A DNA stretch of 64,000 bases from Flaccisagitta enflata (taxonomy: Eukaryota; Chaetognatha; Sagittoidea; Aphragmophora). The stretch lies in the NCBI GenBank assembly GCA_965153355.1, contig OZ231127.1, positions 21,824,001-21,888,000 of the forward strand, in the 5' to 3' direction. The notes below the pieces were generated by a model. It saw only the letters and a list, made by a program, of their open reading frames with translations, searched no databases and had not been told where the DNA came from. Shown piece by piece: positions 35,326 through 46,218 of the stretch (position 1 is the stretch's first letter; each line of letters starts with the position of its first letter). The translations under genes were made by a program, and so were the position numbers.

Positions 35326-36089
35326 CAGTTCGATGGGAGCAATGACGACCTAGACTGGAGGATAGATTTTAGGTACCATAATTTTGTTTGTATTATAAAA
35401 GATTTGAGATCTAGGGTAATTAAAGATTGCTTTATTGAGTGAAAATGTTTGCGTCTCTCAAACTTCAACTTGCGACTTGACCTCATCAAGACTTTGTTTT
35501 TCAAAGTTTTAACCTACCTCAATAGATTGGATGGAAAATTTTATAGGGTTTTGAAAAAAAAATCAGCTCAATCGGTCTATTTTTAGTTGCGGACACGCAA
35601 CTCTATAAGAGGCTTTGTCCGTCCGTTCGTTGGTCGGTTGGTTGGTTGGTTGGTTGGTCCGTCATGCTCAAGTTGAAAAGTGGGGAAACGCGTATTTCCG
35701 CCCCCGCCCACCCGTCCGCAACTGATGGCCGTGTATCCGGCCTTGTTAAAGATTTTATAGCCATTTTAAGTTTTGCCCAAAAATCAATTTGCATAACTTT
35801 TGTTTATTAAACATAGCAGTAAAACCTGTAAAAATAGTCCAATTGAGCTGAATTTTTTTTTCAAAATCATATAAAATTTTTAGCCCGATGTAATGAAAAT
35901 GGTTAGAACCTTGAAAAATGAAGTCTTGATGAGGTTAAGTCACAAGTTGAGGTTTAAGAGACGCAAATGCATTCACTCAACCGAGCAACATTTAATTAGC
36001 CTAGATCTTAAACATTTCATGATACAAATGAAATTAGGATACCTAAAATCTATCCTCCAGTCTAGGTCGTCATTGCTTCCATCGTACTG
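35326..36089. mobile_element. Tc1/mariner-type element with long inverted arms
   Basis: TA at 35324-35325 and 36090-36091. Ends CAGTTCGATGGGAGCAATGA and its inverse (TCATTGCTTCCATCGTACTG). Arms of about 260 bp remain similar, and both encode a related ~60-codon frame pointing outward (see 35292-35504 minus and 35893-36108 plus; shared LKSILQSRSSLLPS). A HINE-like copy (35584-35747) is inserted in the loop. Confidence 0.8.
35584..35747 (+). mobile_element. HINE-like element, AGTTGCGGAC subfamily
   Basis: TAGTTGCGGACACGCAACT, CTCTATAAGAGGC, GTCGGTTGGTTGGTTGG tract, CCGTCCGCAACT box, GTATCCGGCCTTGTT end. Nested inside the TIR element. Confidence 0.9.
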
Positions 36090-36396
36090 TAGCATCATTC
36101 AAGTCTAGCGCAGTCTCTATTGTTATCACAAAACTTCTGACATAAAATGTAGAGAAAGTTTGCATATATATGCATGTGTTTGAATCAATCAATCATTGAA
36201 CGAATCAACGACGATGGCATGGCCCACTTTGTAGTTCTGTTTCAAACAAAGGAAAGACGGATGAATGTGCAATTTTGTGCATTTTATAGTGCTAGTTATA
36301 GACATGCGAGAAAGCAATTATAAAGGCCAGAACATCAAATCTTACAAAACTAGATCCTCTTTTCATCTTTATAGTAAAACATGTGCTGTTTCTTTT

Positions 36397-36620
36397 CAGT
36401 CGCGTGCACGCGACTCTACAACGTACTCTGTCCGTCTGTTCGTCGGTCGGTTGGTCGGTCGTTAACTTTTTATTTTCATTGTTTTACATTATTTCAAGTC
36501 ATTTTAAGTTATTTCAAGACAAATTCATTAAGTCTTTTAATCTTTTAGTCTTTTAGTCTTTTAGTCTTTTGGTCTTATGGTCCTAATAACCGCATGCGAC
36601 TGTAAGGTGTTGGCCTTGTT
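36397..36620 (+). mobile_element. HINE-like element, variant with AAGTCATTTT interior
   Basis: CAGTCGCGTGCACGCGACT hairpin, GTCTGTTCGTCGGTCGG tract, interior of TTTAAGTCATTTT and TCTTTTAG units, far box CCGCATGCGACT, end GGTGTTGGCCTTGTT. Related to 47097-47474 (-) and the fragment at 56632-56667. Confidence 0.8.
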
Positions 36621-36912
36621 GCTTTTTTAACCAGTTGCTATTTGCAGGTGATTCTTTGATCAAAGGTTTCACAACCTTACAATTATCCAATGACAATTCT
36701 CCATCAAGAGGCACCCTGTCATTAATTCTACCTTGGTCTGAAGATGAGCAACTATCAATGTCTCTCAAGCAATGAAAAGCCATTCATCTTTTGGCTCTTG
36801 AAGGGAAATTTTAAATATCTGTACCTTGGTCTGAAGATGAGCGACTATCAATGTCTCTCAAGCATTTAGAAGCCATTTATCATGAGGCTCTTGTGGGGAA
36901 ATTTTGAATTCC

Positions 36913-36913
<1 letters not shown>
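36621..36913. repeat. Short tandem duplication
   Basis: TACCTTGGTCTGAAGATGAG and ATCAATGTCTCTCAAGCA occur at about 36730 and 36820, a ~92-bp direct duplication. Confidence 0.6.

Positions 36914-36952
<39 letters not shown>
36914..36952. repeat. (GT)n microsatellite
   Basis: About 36 bp GT, followed 3' by a GGAAAG-rich purine tract to 37095. Confidence 0.9.
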
Positions 36953-36954
<2 letters not shown>

Positions 36955-37129
36955 TGTCAGGCGTTCATATTTTGGAGGCGCGGGGCGCAACGTCGGAAGG
37001 GAAGCAAGGAGAGAAAAGGGAAAGGGGAAAAAAAGAAGGAAAGGAAAGGAAAGGAAGAAGGAGGGGAAAGAAAGAGAGAGAGAGAGAGAGAGAGATTAGA
37101 TCGTCAAATTCTGTGTCATTTTTTTCTCG

Positions 37130-37690
37130 TTTTGTTTGGGTCGTCTAAAGTTATTTTGAGTCATTTTTTCACCGTTTTTGGTCATTTTTGGTTGCTTTAA
37201 GTCATTTTGGTCATTTTTGATCATTTACGTCACTTTGTTCATTTAAGTCATTTGTGTTGTTTTTGGGCATTTAAAGTAGTTTTAAGTCATTTTAGGTCAT
37301 TAAGGGACATTTCAGGTCATTTTTGGTCATTTAACATGGTTTTTTGGTATGCTTTGGTCATTTATGTTTTTTAGTTTTTTGGTTTTTGGTTTTCGTTTTT
37401 TTGGTTTTTTGGTTTTTTGGTTTTTGGTTTTTTGGTTTTTGTTCATTTAACATAGTTTTTTGGTATGTTTTGGTCATTTGTGTTTTTGGTCATTTGTGTT
37501 TTTGGTTTTTGGTTTTGTTTTCTTGTTTTTTTGGTTTTTGGTTTTTGGTTTTTTGGTTATTGGTTTTTGGTTTTTTTGGTTTTTTGGTTTTTTGGTTTTT
37601 GGTTTTTGGTTTTTTGGTCATTTATGTTTTTTGGTATGTTTTGGTCACTTATGTTTTTTGGTATGTTTTGGTCATTCATGTCATTTCAAG
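37130..37690. repeat. GGTCATTTT / GGTTTTTTT minisatellite
   Basis: Units of 8-12 bp (TTTGGTCATTT, TTTTAAGTCATTTT, GGTTTTTGGTTTTT). The TTTAAGTCATTTT unit matches the interior of the 36397-36620 mobile element, suggesting it is an expanded descendant. Confidence 0.8.
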
Positions 37691-38598
37691 TCTGCTAGTT
37701 TAGGTCTGCTGGTTTAAGTCTGCTGGTTTAAGTCTGCTGTTTTAAGTCTGCTGGTTTAAGTCTGCTGATTCATCTCGCTTTTTTGGTCGTACATTTTTAG
37801 CTGAATTTAGCCTCATTTTTGAGGTCAGATCCTTTTCGTTTCTAGCTTTTGTTTTGAAACAGTAATGTAGAAAACATCTCAGCCTTCATTTGCGCAAATA
37901 TTTATACTTTTCTCAAGGCTTGGGAAGCTAAACCCTTAATGAATGATTAAGTGTGAGCCTTGTAACTGGGTACCACTCCTTTGTTATTGTCATTTCTAAG
38001 AATGTACGACAGTTTTTCTCTGATGTTAAGTCTGCTGGTTTTAGTCTGCTGGTTTTAGTCTGCTGGTTTAAGTCTGCTGGTTTAAGTCGGCTGGTTTAAG
38101 TCGGCTGGTTTAAGTTGGCTGGTTTAAGTCGGCTGGTTTAGGTTGGCTGGTTTAAGTCTGCTGGTTTAAGTCTGCTGGTTTAAGTCGGCTCATTTAAGTT
38201 GGCCGGTTTAAGTCTGCTGATTTAAGTCTGCTGGTTTAAGTCTGCTGGTTTAAGTCTGCTGGTTTAAGTCTGCTGGTTTAAGTTGGCTGGTCTAAGTTGG
38301 CTGATTTAGGTTGGCTGGTTTAAGTCTGCTGGTTTAAGTCTGCTGGTTTAAGTTGGCTCATTTAAGTCGGCTGGTTTAAGTCTGCTGATTTAAGTCTGCT
38401 GGTTTAAGTCTGCTGGTTTAAGTCTGCTGGTTTAAGTCTGCTGGTTTAAGTCTGCTGGTCTGCTGGTTTAAGTCTGCTGGTTTAAGTCTGCTGGTTTAAG
38501 TCTACTGGTTAAAGTCTGCTGGTTTAAGTGTGCCGGTTAAAGTCTGCCGGTTAAAGTCTGCCGGTTTAAGTCTGCTGGTTTAAGTCTGCTGGTCATTT
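37690..38598. repeat. (TTTAAGTCTGCTGG)n minisatellite
   Basis: Arrays 37690-37770 and 38030-38598 of 14-15 bp units with CTGCTGG / CGGCTGG / TTGGCTGG variants, separated by ~260 bp of other sequence. Confidence 0.9.
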
Positions 38599-39080
38599 TA
38601 TTCATTTCTTATATTTCTCCCTATTCAGTCATGTTGATTATTGAAGTAATATGGTGCTCTATTAGCCCAGGTTAGCAGCCAACAGAGCACAAGAATCCCT
38701 AAGGGTAGCTACACCCAAGCCCCTTGGACCACAATCACTTCTAAGTTAGTAATCTCAGTTTGACCCTAACAACTTGCTTAACTATCTCTGAAGTAATGCA
38801 ATACTGATTAATGTTTCCTTTAAGTAAATACAACGGTATTAGAACAATAAATCAACCCAACTTTATTACAAGAACAGGAATAAACAGACAATGTTACACA
38901 AAAAAGGTTTTAGGTACTGATCAATTGGTAGTATTTTACCTCCCTCTCAAGTTCCCCAATATATTTTAGTTATCTATATATATTTTAGGATATATGAATG
39001 TTATCTTATATCTTAGTATATATTCTATCAATTTAGACAAAAGGTATTAATAATATTAGGACTCTTGCTAATACTTCACT
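38599..39080. other. AT-rich DNA, nothing recognised
   Basis: No coding or terminal-repeat signal. Confidence 0.4.
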
Positions 39081-39227
39081 CAACTCTACTGAGTTGTGGT
39101 TACCTAATCCCAACTCTACTGAGTTGTGTTTACCTAATCTCAACTCTACTGAGTTGTGGATACACTTATTTCAACTCTACTGAAATGTGGTTACCTTCTT
39201 CTCAACTCTACTGAGTTGTAGTTACCA
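39081..39227. repeat. 30-bp tandem repeat, each unit a hairpin
   Basis: CAACTCTACTGAGTTG starts at 39081, 39111, 39141, 39172 and 39203 with TGGTTACCTAATCC-like spacers. The fourth unit changes to TTTCAACTCTACTGAAATG, which still folds, with the stem moved outward. Confidence 0.85.
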
Positions 39228-39796
39228 GGGGTATAAGAGAATTGGATGAAGTGATTTGAATGATTGATGGGATTCAACACTCAAGAAGATTATTCTCAGT
39301 TACTATCGACTTATCAATTTGTTAATAAGTTATTACTAAGGTATTACTAAGTTATAACTAAGTTAAGTCTTTTATTTGCTTAATTAAAAACCTAGTTCTC
39401 TCCTCTGACCTCGCCGAGTCAACATCTCCTCTCCGAGCCTGAATTATTTTACCCTCGAATTATTCTCTCCGGATTATTTCTACCATGTTTTCTTTTTTTT
39501 TTTTTTCTGAAATAGAAGAAGAATGGCATGTGTCAATTTATGCATTTAGTATCAATGGTTTTTTTTCTTGAGAATCAAATTTCTATAAACTACTGACAAT
39601 ATTGATAGTAGTTCAGGTTACGTTTTCGAACCAATTCTTGCATAATTAAAATGAAAAATTTTTTGTTGTATATTTCCTGACTGCTAATCTCCCATTGGAA
39701 TGTGTGGCAACCCTCCGCAAAAGAGTCCCAGTGAGGTCGAGGGCTATCTGGGTGAAAAGAGTCAACGGGAAAGAAAAACCTAGTGTCACAGATGAA

Positions 39797-39800
<4 letters not shown>
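39228..39800. other. Intergenic DNA
   Basis: TTATTACTAAG repeats (39325-39365) resemble ATTAGTAAGTTATTAGTAAG at 55695-55720. Nothing else named. Confidence 0.35.

Positions 39801-39801
<1 letters not shown>

Positions 39802-39870
<69 letters not shown>
39802..39870. repeat. (GT)n microsatellite with (AAGAGTGTGTGT) tail
   Basis: About 68 bp GT, then several CAAGAGTGTGTG units to ~39950. Confidence 0.95.
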
Positions 39871-39874
<4 letters not shown>

Positions 39875-40189
39875 AAGAGTGTGTGTAAGAGTGTGTGTAA
39901 GAGTGTGTGCAAGAGTGTGTGCAAGAGTGAGTGTAAGAGTGTGTGTGTGTTTGTATTTGTGTGTCCCTGCTTATTTATCATATTACCGACCAAGTTGAAC
40001 CGTAGTACTTCTCTCTTGTGTTGGAGACGCATTCAGGCACTAAAATTTCCCGGCATGATCAAATCCAAAAGGCTGAAAAATCAATGAACCACCTATAAAT
40101 AATAGTTCTGAGTCAGTAAGTCGGTACTAAAGCGGCAATTGATGTAATCCTCCTTTTTTTTTTTTCCTTCCCGTGTATAAAATGAATGG

Positions 40190-40880
40190 AATTGACAATT
40201 ATGAGCGACCGTAGTAGTTAGTAGTGAGTAATCTAAAAAATCAACGTAACGAGAATAAATAGAATTGACTAGAAATCAAAACAGACACGGAAATAAATAG
40301 TATAGTCAGTCAGTAGTGAGTTGTTTAAATAATAAACGAAGCGAGAATAAATAGCTATTCTAAATTCGTCCACTTAAGGAATCAACCACTATGGGCCAGG
40401 CCCTTGAAACTGGAAAGAAACGCAGAAATAAATAGTCAAGTCAGTCAGTTGTCAGTACGTCATTTAAATAAGTAACGAAAGAACGCAGTAATGAATAAAT
40501 AGTCCAGTCAGTAGTGAGTGAGTCATTCAAATACCCGCCAAAATGATAGCAATCAGCTAGTCTAAAATCGTATACTAGAGGAATCAAGAAATTTTGGGAT
40601 AGGCCCTTGAAACTGGATGGCAGAAATCTAGAAAAAAAAATGATATCTGGAAGAGGCAACACAAGAGAGAAGTTGTCTCTGTCGGTGGACAGAGTCTGAG
40701 ACATGACAGGTGAAAAACGTATGTTTGACCATATGCATCCCCGTTTCTCTGTCGGTAGACAGAGGTGGAGATTTGATAGATACAAAAAGGCCGGATAATA
40801 AGTTAGTAACCACAGGTAGCGAGATCATATGCATCCCCGTATCTCTGTCGTTAGACAGAGGTGGAGATTTAATAGGTAAA
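40190..40880 (-). repeat. Tandem repeats in the LINE 3' region
   Basis: A ~200-bp repeat (AGGCCCTTGAAACTGG at ~40396 and ~40599, AGTCAGTAGTGAGT words) is followed by a ~97-bp repeat (CATATGCATCCCCG at ~40729 and ~40827). Each shorter unit contains a hairpin CTCTGTCGGTAGACAGAG. Confidence 0.75.
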
Positions 40881-40899
40881 AATAACGTAAAGAAAGGAG

Positions 40900-41962
40900 C
40901 CACGGCGGCGGTCATGTCAACCCCAACAGCCAGGCGGCAAAAAGCCCAAACAAAAGGGGGCAGAACAGCCCCCAAAGCCACAAAACCAGCAGGGCCACCC
41001 TGTGACCCAGTCCAAGACACCCAGGGGCCCCGCGCATTGCAGGGGCCCCGCCGTAATAAAAAACCCCAGGAGGGGTAGAAAGCACACCAGCACACCAGGA
41101 GGCAACAAAGCCCCCATTTTAAGCACACGGCCACACCAGCAAGGGACCCTGCACAAGCAAAGGCCCCCCACAGACAAGCAAGGGCAGGCACAGGGACGGA
41201 CCGAGGCAAAAGAAAAAAAGAGAGAGCAAAGCCGCAGAAGGCCCAAAGGCGGGCCCCCATGTCACAAGCACAAAAAACAGGCGGCCAAATGGCCACAATC
41301 AGGAAGGGCAGAAAGCCAAAAAAGAGGCAGAGCCAAAAGGCACACAAGAGAGCAGAGCACAGAGCCAAGGAGCCCAAAATGAGGACCCAATGACAAAAAA
41401 AAAAAAAAAAAAAAAAAGGGCAGGGCAAACAGAGCCAAAAGGCGCAAAGCACAAAAACGCCCAGAAGAGGGCCAAAAGGCCCCAGGGAGAGCCCAAGGGG
41501 CCCCAACACAACAAAAAGGACCAACAGGGAGCAGCGCAAACACAGCCAAAAAGCACAAAGGGGCAAAGACGCCCAGAGGAGGACCAAAGGGCCCCCAAGG
41601 AGAGCCGAAAAGGCCCAACAACGACGAAAAAGGCCAAGAAGGGCAGGACAAGCAAAACCACAAGGCACAAGGGGCAAAAACGCACAAGGAGGACCAAAGG
41701 GCCCCAAGAAGAGCCCAAAGGGCCCAACACAACCCAAAAGAACCAAAAGGCCAAAAGGCACAAGGGGCAAAACGCCCAGGGGGAAGGCAGAACCAAAAAG
41801 CCAAAAGGCACAAGGGGCAAAAATGCCCAGGGGGAGGGCAGAGCCAAAAAGCCAAAAGGCACAAGGGGCAAAAATGCCCAGGGGGAGGGCCAAAGGGCCC
41901 AATATTACAACAGAGACAGCCAGAAGGGGAAGACTACCAAAGGCGGTGGGGGGGCATTGCGA
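40900..41962 (-). other. Low-complexity 3' region of the LINE
   Basis: On + it is A/G/C-rich (GGCAAAAAGCCC, AAAAGGCACAAGGGGCAAAA) with an A24 run near 41394-41418. Long leucine/phenylalanine/proline-rich frames here on the minus strand (up to 424 codons) reflect composition, not a gene. Confidence 0.65.
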
Positions 41963-44900
41963 TCAATCAAAAAGATCCCAATACCAATATCCCACCCCCT
42001 CTGCTAGTCCACACCATATAATGGTGCCCCCCTCTAACCGACCCAGCAAGCTGGCCACCAGTTCGCGAGACTCGAATAATGCCACACTTCCCTCGAGTCT
42101 CGCAGTGTACCACTCCTCCACCAACTCCTTCTTGAGACTATGGAGAAAGTGGGACCAGATCCGATCCACAGTTTCTCCAAAGCCTCCCGCTCTCACAGCC
42201 CTAAGGGACATCACCGCTGATCGGAGGGTAAAACCCAGTCTGTTACGTAAAACAGTCCCCCTATCCCTTCCCTCCCTGCCCAGGGCCATTTCCACCACTT
42301 CCACCGTTCTCTCTCCTCCCAACGCCTCCATTTCTACACCCAGCTTTCTCCACAACTCCTTAACTATCGCACACTCCATCACCACGTGCCACCTGCTCCT
42401 GGCCCATTGCCCACACAACGAACAAGTCCCATCCCCCCTGGCAATATAGGCATAGTCCATGTATGCAGTCCAAAAATTCAGGTTAAGTTGCCTCCAGACT
42501 TGGGATCTCACTTTGAAAGAACAATTTGACTCGTGTACTCTCTTCCAAATATCCGTCCATGTCACTGTCACTCCTAGTGCTTGCTCCCACTTTTCTTCAA
42601 AATGTCTAGGGTTGTCCACCTTGGCTCTAAAGCTGAGGTAGAGCTCTTTGAAAGAGGCCAACCTCACATCTTTATCACCAGCTGGACCTGACAGAATATA
42701 GTGGGGTCGGTCACTTAGAGGGACAGGGGGGATTCTTTGTCTGAGGTACACCAGTTCAAACCATTGCTCTCTTTTAAGTCCCAGGCCTGAAAGACTCTGC
42801 GCTGTCCCCACTCTTAGGATGCCCTTGCGGGTCATCCAGGGTTTGGGTGTTAGAGGGAGGCCTGCCTCATCGGTTATCATGTGGTTATGAAAGATATGGT
42901 CATGTCCTAGCTTACCCAGCCCACCCTGTGCCCTAACGGTTAGCATGGACCAAGCCTTTATTGCCTCCCAGTAGAAGCCACCAGGGGCCATGGTACTCCC
43001 TGCTTTTCTTGAGCGCAGCTTTAGCTGCCCCAAGTCTGCCTGGAGGACCTCTAGCCCATGGTAGCCTGCAGCATGACTGCCAATCAATTCCCCCGCCAAT
43101 AGCCTAGGAAAAGAATTCCAGGGCATTGTCAGGAGCTTGGCCAGCCATGCTACTCTCTGGGCCCTCACCTTGTCCCTAATGTCCGCCAGTTGGGCACCTC
43201 CTAGGCCGTATGAGTCCCTTAGCCTTGCTGCCGACACCTCCGGTCTACCTCTAAAGACCCAGGCCGCCACCTGTCTTTCTACCTCCTGGTACCCTACGGC
43301 GCCGGCAATATCAGGCAAGGGGGGAAAGATTGCGGTCCTATACCACAGCCTTGAATAGAGAAACATGTTCGCCACCTTGACCTTGCCAAGCTCAGACAAT
43401 GGACGACAACGCCATGTCCTTAATTTGGCCAAGATGGAGACATAATGCTCCTCAAAATTCGCAGCCGCAGCAGTATGGTCCCCAATCCATACCCCCAGCA
43501 CTTTAATGCGAGTGCTCTTCCAGGTGAAGCCATAAGGTTTGTCTCCTCTGCCTCTCCACCTACCTAGCCATAACCCCTCCGTCTTCTGCTGATTCAATCT
43601 GGACCCCGAAGCACGCTCAAAGAGACGTACCTCGCTCAAGAGGGCACCCATTGACCCCACCGTTGACACGAAAACCTGCGTGTCATCGGCATACCCACCT
43701 ACCTTTTTCTCCGTCCCTGCAACTGTAATCCCTCTAATGTTGGAGTTCCTCCTTATCTGACTTGCCATAACCTCGGCCACCATAACATAAATGTGGCTGG
43801 ACGGAGAATCCCCCTGCCGGTTTCCCCTCCCAATTTGTACCAAATCACTCATCTCCCCATTAACCAGGACCTTGCTGTAGACCCCACTATAAAAGATCCT
43901 AACCCATTTGACAAAATCATCCCCATATCCCATCTTAGCCATAACCCGGAGCATAAACCCATGTTCCACCCGGTCAAAGCACTTCTCCTGATCAAGAAAC
44001 AGCACGGCACCTTCGGTGCCAGTGCCGTCACAATACTCGACAACATCCCTCAATATGTGGATGTTGTCGCCGATGTGACGCCCAGGCACACAGGTTTGAT
44101 CCTCATGTATCAGCTCAGGCAAAACAGCTGCCATGCGTCTTGCGATAGTTTTGCTGATAATTTTATAGTCGGCATTGACCAAGGATATGGGCCGGTAATT
44201 TCGAACATCCAACCGGTCACCCTTTTTATAGAGCAACCTTATGATAGCCCCAGCCATAGACTTAGTCAGCCGACCACTGCTGTAGATATGATCCACCACC
44301 ATTTTGAACAAGTCGCACACGTCACCCCAGAACACCTTCCAAAATTCAGCAGGAAAGCCGTCTGAACCAGGCGACTTTCCATTTTGGAGGGTTCTGAGAG
44401 ACTCCCCGAGCTCTCGCACAGTCACCACCGCATCACACCGTTCACGGGAGGTGTCAGAAAGTGTCTTTGTCAATGAGCCCAAGGCTTCGTCACGTGCTTG
44501 GTCATCGTCCCCCTGGCTAGTAAAAAGGTCCGTATAAAATTCGTGCGCTATGTTTAGTACTCCTTCAGTGCCATATCTAACTCTCCCCTGGCTGTCTTTC
44601 AATGCGTATATCAGGTTCCTACCTGAAACTGATTTCTCCATCCTGCTGATATACGCAATCCCGGGCTCTTTCCCTTCAAAATTCAGCACCCTCGCCCTTA
44701 CCCTGCACCCCTCCGCCCTCCTTGCCTCCTCTTTTTCCAACAAGTGGTAGACCCTCTTCAATTCCTCCCCCGCCTGCTCCTCCTCTAGGCCATACATCAC
44801 CCTAGTCTCTAACTCCTCCTTTTCATGCAACAAAGCTGACACATACCACCTCCTCTTACACTCTTTCTCCTTACTGTACTGCACCGCTTCCGTTTTCAGG

Positions 44901-45811
44901 GAGAACTTGAAGTGGTCCCACCACTGTCCTGGGTCCTGCCATTCCTGCCATTCCTCGTCCTGTTTAACCTCCCCAATTCTACCCCGTACAAGTTCAATGA
45001 AAGACCGGTCTTTCAACAGGCTTGCATTGAACTTCCAATATCCCCTCCCTACCTCTATCTGCTCATTGATCTCTAACTCACCTAACCTGTGCCCTCCCTC
45101 TTCTCCCAGTACTCGCAGGTACTGGCACCCCTTAACCCTCCCTTCTAGCTCACCACTTACGTAAAGCCTATCTATTCTACTCCTCGCATGGCCCACGAAG
45201 GAATACTCCCTATCATCTGGATGTAAGAGTCTGTACGGGTCAGAAAGTTCAAGTCCACCGATGATCGTCCCCAGCTTCGCCCCCTGTCTCACATCATACT
45301 CATTCATCCGCTCTGTGTCCCTGTCCCTTGGGTCCGTCACAAAGTTGAAATCCCCCATAACTACCGTCGGGACCATGCTATCCACGGCCCCTTCCATTTC
45401 ACCCAACCATTCCTGGCGGCCCGCAGGGTAGCCATACACAACCACCAGGTCGAAAATCGACCCATACACCAGACTCCTGACTCTAACAGCCAGGACTCTG
45501 CCACCAAGCATGACCCGCTCCGCCTCAATCTCATACTCCCGTGAGATCACCAAAGCCACACCCGCATATGAGTCACCCAAATCTGGTGGAGAACATATCA
45601 CAGTATAACGTTCAGCAATATCACGAAAAGCCTGACAGAAATCCTGCATGCACTGACAATGAGTTTCCTGTAATGCCAAAGCTACCACATCACTGTTAGC
45701 AGAGAGAAAAGACAGGAGCCAGTTGCCTTTCATTTGGCCCCTGGCTCCTCTCTTTAAACCCCCTGCATTATAGGTCAAAAACCGCATAATGCGGGCAAAA
45801 AACGCAAACAA
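41963..45811 (-). CDS. LINE ORF2: AP-like endonuclease plus reverse transcriptase (L1/Tx1-like)
   Basis: Uninterrupted 1282 codons; the Met at residue 9 (MRFLTYNAGG) is the likelier start. Endonuclease at about 9-247: N15, E49 (QET), GDFN 153-156, SRID 211-214 and H241, though the usual SDH is GGH here. RT at about 470-800: KSPGSDGFPAEFWK (479-492), NYRPISL, motif A FLDQEKCFDRV (D607), motif C YADD 707-710. The block normally read QG(D/C)PLSP is QGDSPSSHIY, so the motif B-side loop is altered. The C-terminal region has CSLCGQWARSRWHVVMEC, a CX2CX8HX4C zinc motif. Such proteins nick DNA and copy their RNA at the nick. Length and order are normal for the clade. The rare intact frame in this window suggests fairly recent activity. 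Confidence 0.88.
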   Translation of the reverse strand: MFAFFARIMRFLTYNAGGLKRGARGQMKGNWLLSFLSANSDVVALALQETHCQCMQDFCQAFRDIAERYTVICSPPDLGDSYAGVALVISREYEIEAERVMLGGRVLAVRVRSLVYGSIFDLVVVYGYPAGRQEWLGEMEGAVDSMVPTVVMGDFNFVTDPRDRDTERMNEYDVRQGAKLGTIIGGLELSDPYRLLHPDDREYSFVGHARSRIDRLYVSGELEGRVKGCQYLRVLGEEGGHRLGELEINEQIEVGRGYWKFNASLLKDRSFIELVRGRIGEVKQDEEWQEWQDPGQWWDHFKFSLKTEAVQYSKEKECKRRWYVSALLHEKEELETRVMYGLEEEQAGEELKRVYHLLEKEEARRAEGCRVRARVLNFEGKEPGIAYISRMEKSVSGRNLIYALKDSQGRVRYGTEGVLNIAHEFYTDLFTSQGDDDQARDEALGSLTKTLSDTSRERCDAVVTVRELGESLRTLQNGKSPGSDGFPAEFWKVFWGDVCDLFKMVVDHIYSSGRLTKSMAGAIIRLLYKKGDRLDVRNYRPISLVNADYKIISKTIARRMAAVLPELIHEDQTCVPGRHIGDNIHILRDVVEYCDGTGTEGAVLFLDQEKCFDRVEHGFMLRVMAKMGYGDDFVKWVRIFYSGVYSKVLVNGEMSDLVQIGRGNRQGDSPSSHIYVMVAEVMASQIRRNSNIRGITVAGTEKKVGGYADDTQVFVSTVGSMGALLSEVRLFERASGSRLNQQKTEGLWLGRWRGRGDKPYGFTWKSTRIKVLGVWIGDHTAAAANFEEHYVSILAKLRTWRCRPLSELGKVKVANMFLYSRLWYRTAIFPPLPDIAGAVGYQEVERQVAAWVFRGRPEVSAARLRDSYGLGGAQLADIRDKVRAQRVAWLAKLLTMPWNSFPRLLAGELIGSHAAGYHGLEVLQADLGQLKLRSRKAGSTMAPGGFYWEAIKAWSMLTVRAQGGLGKLGHDHIFHNHMITDEAGLPLTPKPWMTRKGILRVGTAQSLSGLGLKREQWFELVYLRQRIPPVPLSDRPHYILSGPAGDKDVRLASFKELYLSFRAKVDNPRHFEEKWEQALGVTVTWTDIWKRVHESNCSFKVRSQVWRQLNLNFWTAYMDYAYIARGDGTCSLCGQWARSRWHVVMECAIVKELWRKLGVEMEALGGERTVEVVEMALGREGRDRGTVLRNRLGFTLRSAVMSLRAVRAGGFGETVDRIWSHFLHSLKKELVEEWYTARLEGSVALFESRELVASLLGRLEGGTIIWCGLAEGVGYWYWDLFD

Positions 45812-46037
45812 AACCCACGGGCCCCCATATACAGCGGGGCCCCCTTACACAAGCGCCCGGAGGCAGCCCCGCACAAGCAGGAAAAAAGCGCGCACCAAGC
45901 GACCAAAAAAAGCCGGCAGGGAAAAACAGAAAAGGAACAAGGAAACGCAACGGAGCAAAAGAGGAACACAAACAAGGAGAGAGGCAGGGGAAAGGGGGAA
46001 AGAAGGCGGACAAGGACGCGGAAACAGAAGAAGGAAG

Positions 46038-46048
46038 AGAGAGAGAGA

Positions 46049-46138
<90 letters not shown>

Positions 46139-46144
46139 GAGAGA

Positions 46145-46216
<72 letters not shown>
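46038..46216. repeat. (GA)n microsatellite in the LINE spacer
   Basis: Two long GA blocks split by TGAGAGAGAAAGAGAAAG. Confidence 0.95.

Positions 46217-46218
<2 letters not shown>

Noticed and set aside
39081-39227. CRISPR-like array of palindromic repeats with short spacers
   Set aside because: Spacers are themselves repeated, the unit is only 30 bp including spacer, there are no cas genes, and the genome is eukaryotic.
40628-41902. 424-codon minus-strand ORF rich in Leu, Phe, Pro, Ala
   Set aside because: Product of the low-complexity 3' region of the Tx1-like LINE. No domain, and all three neighbouring frames are also open.
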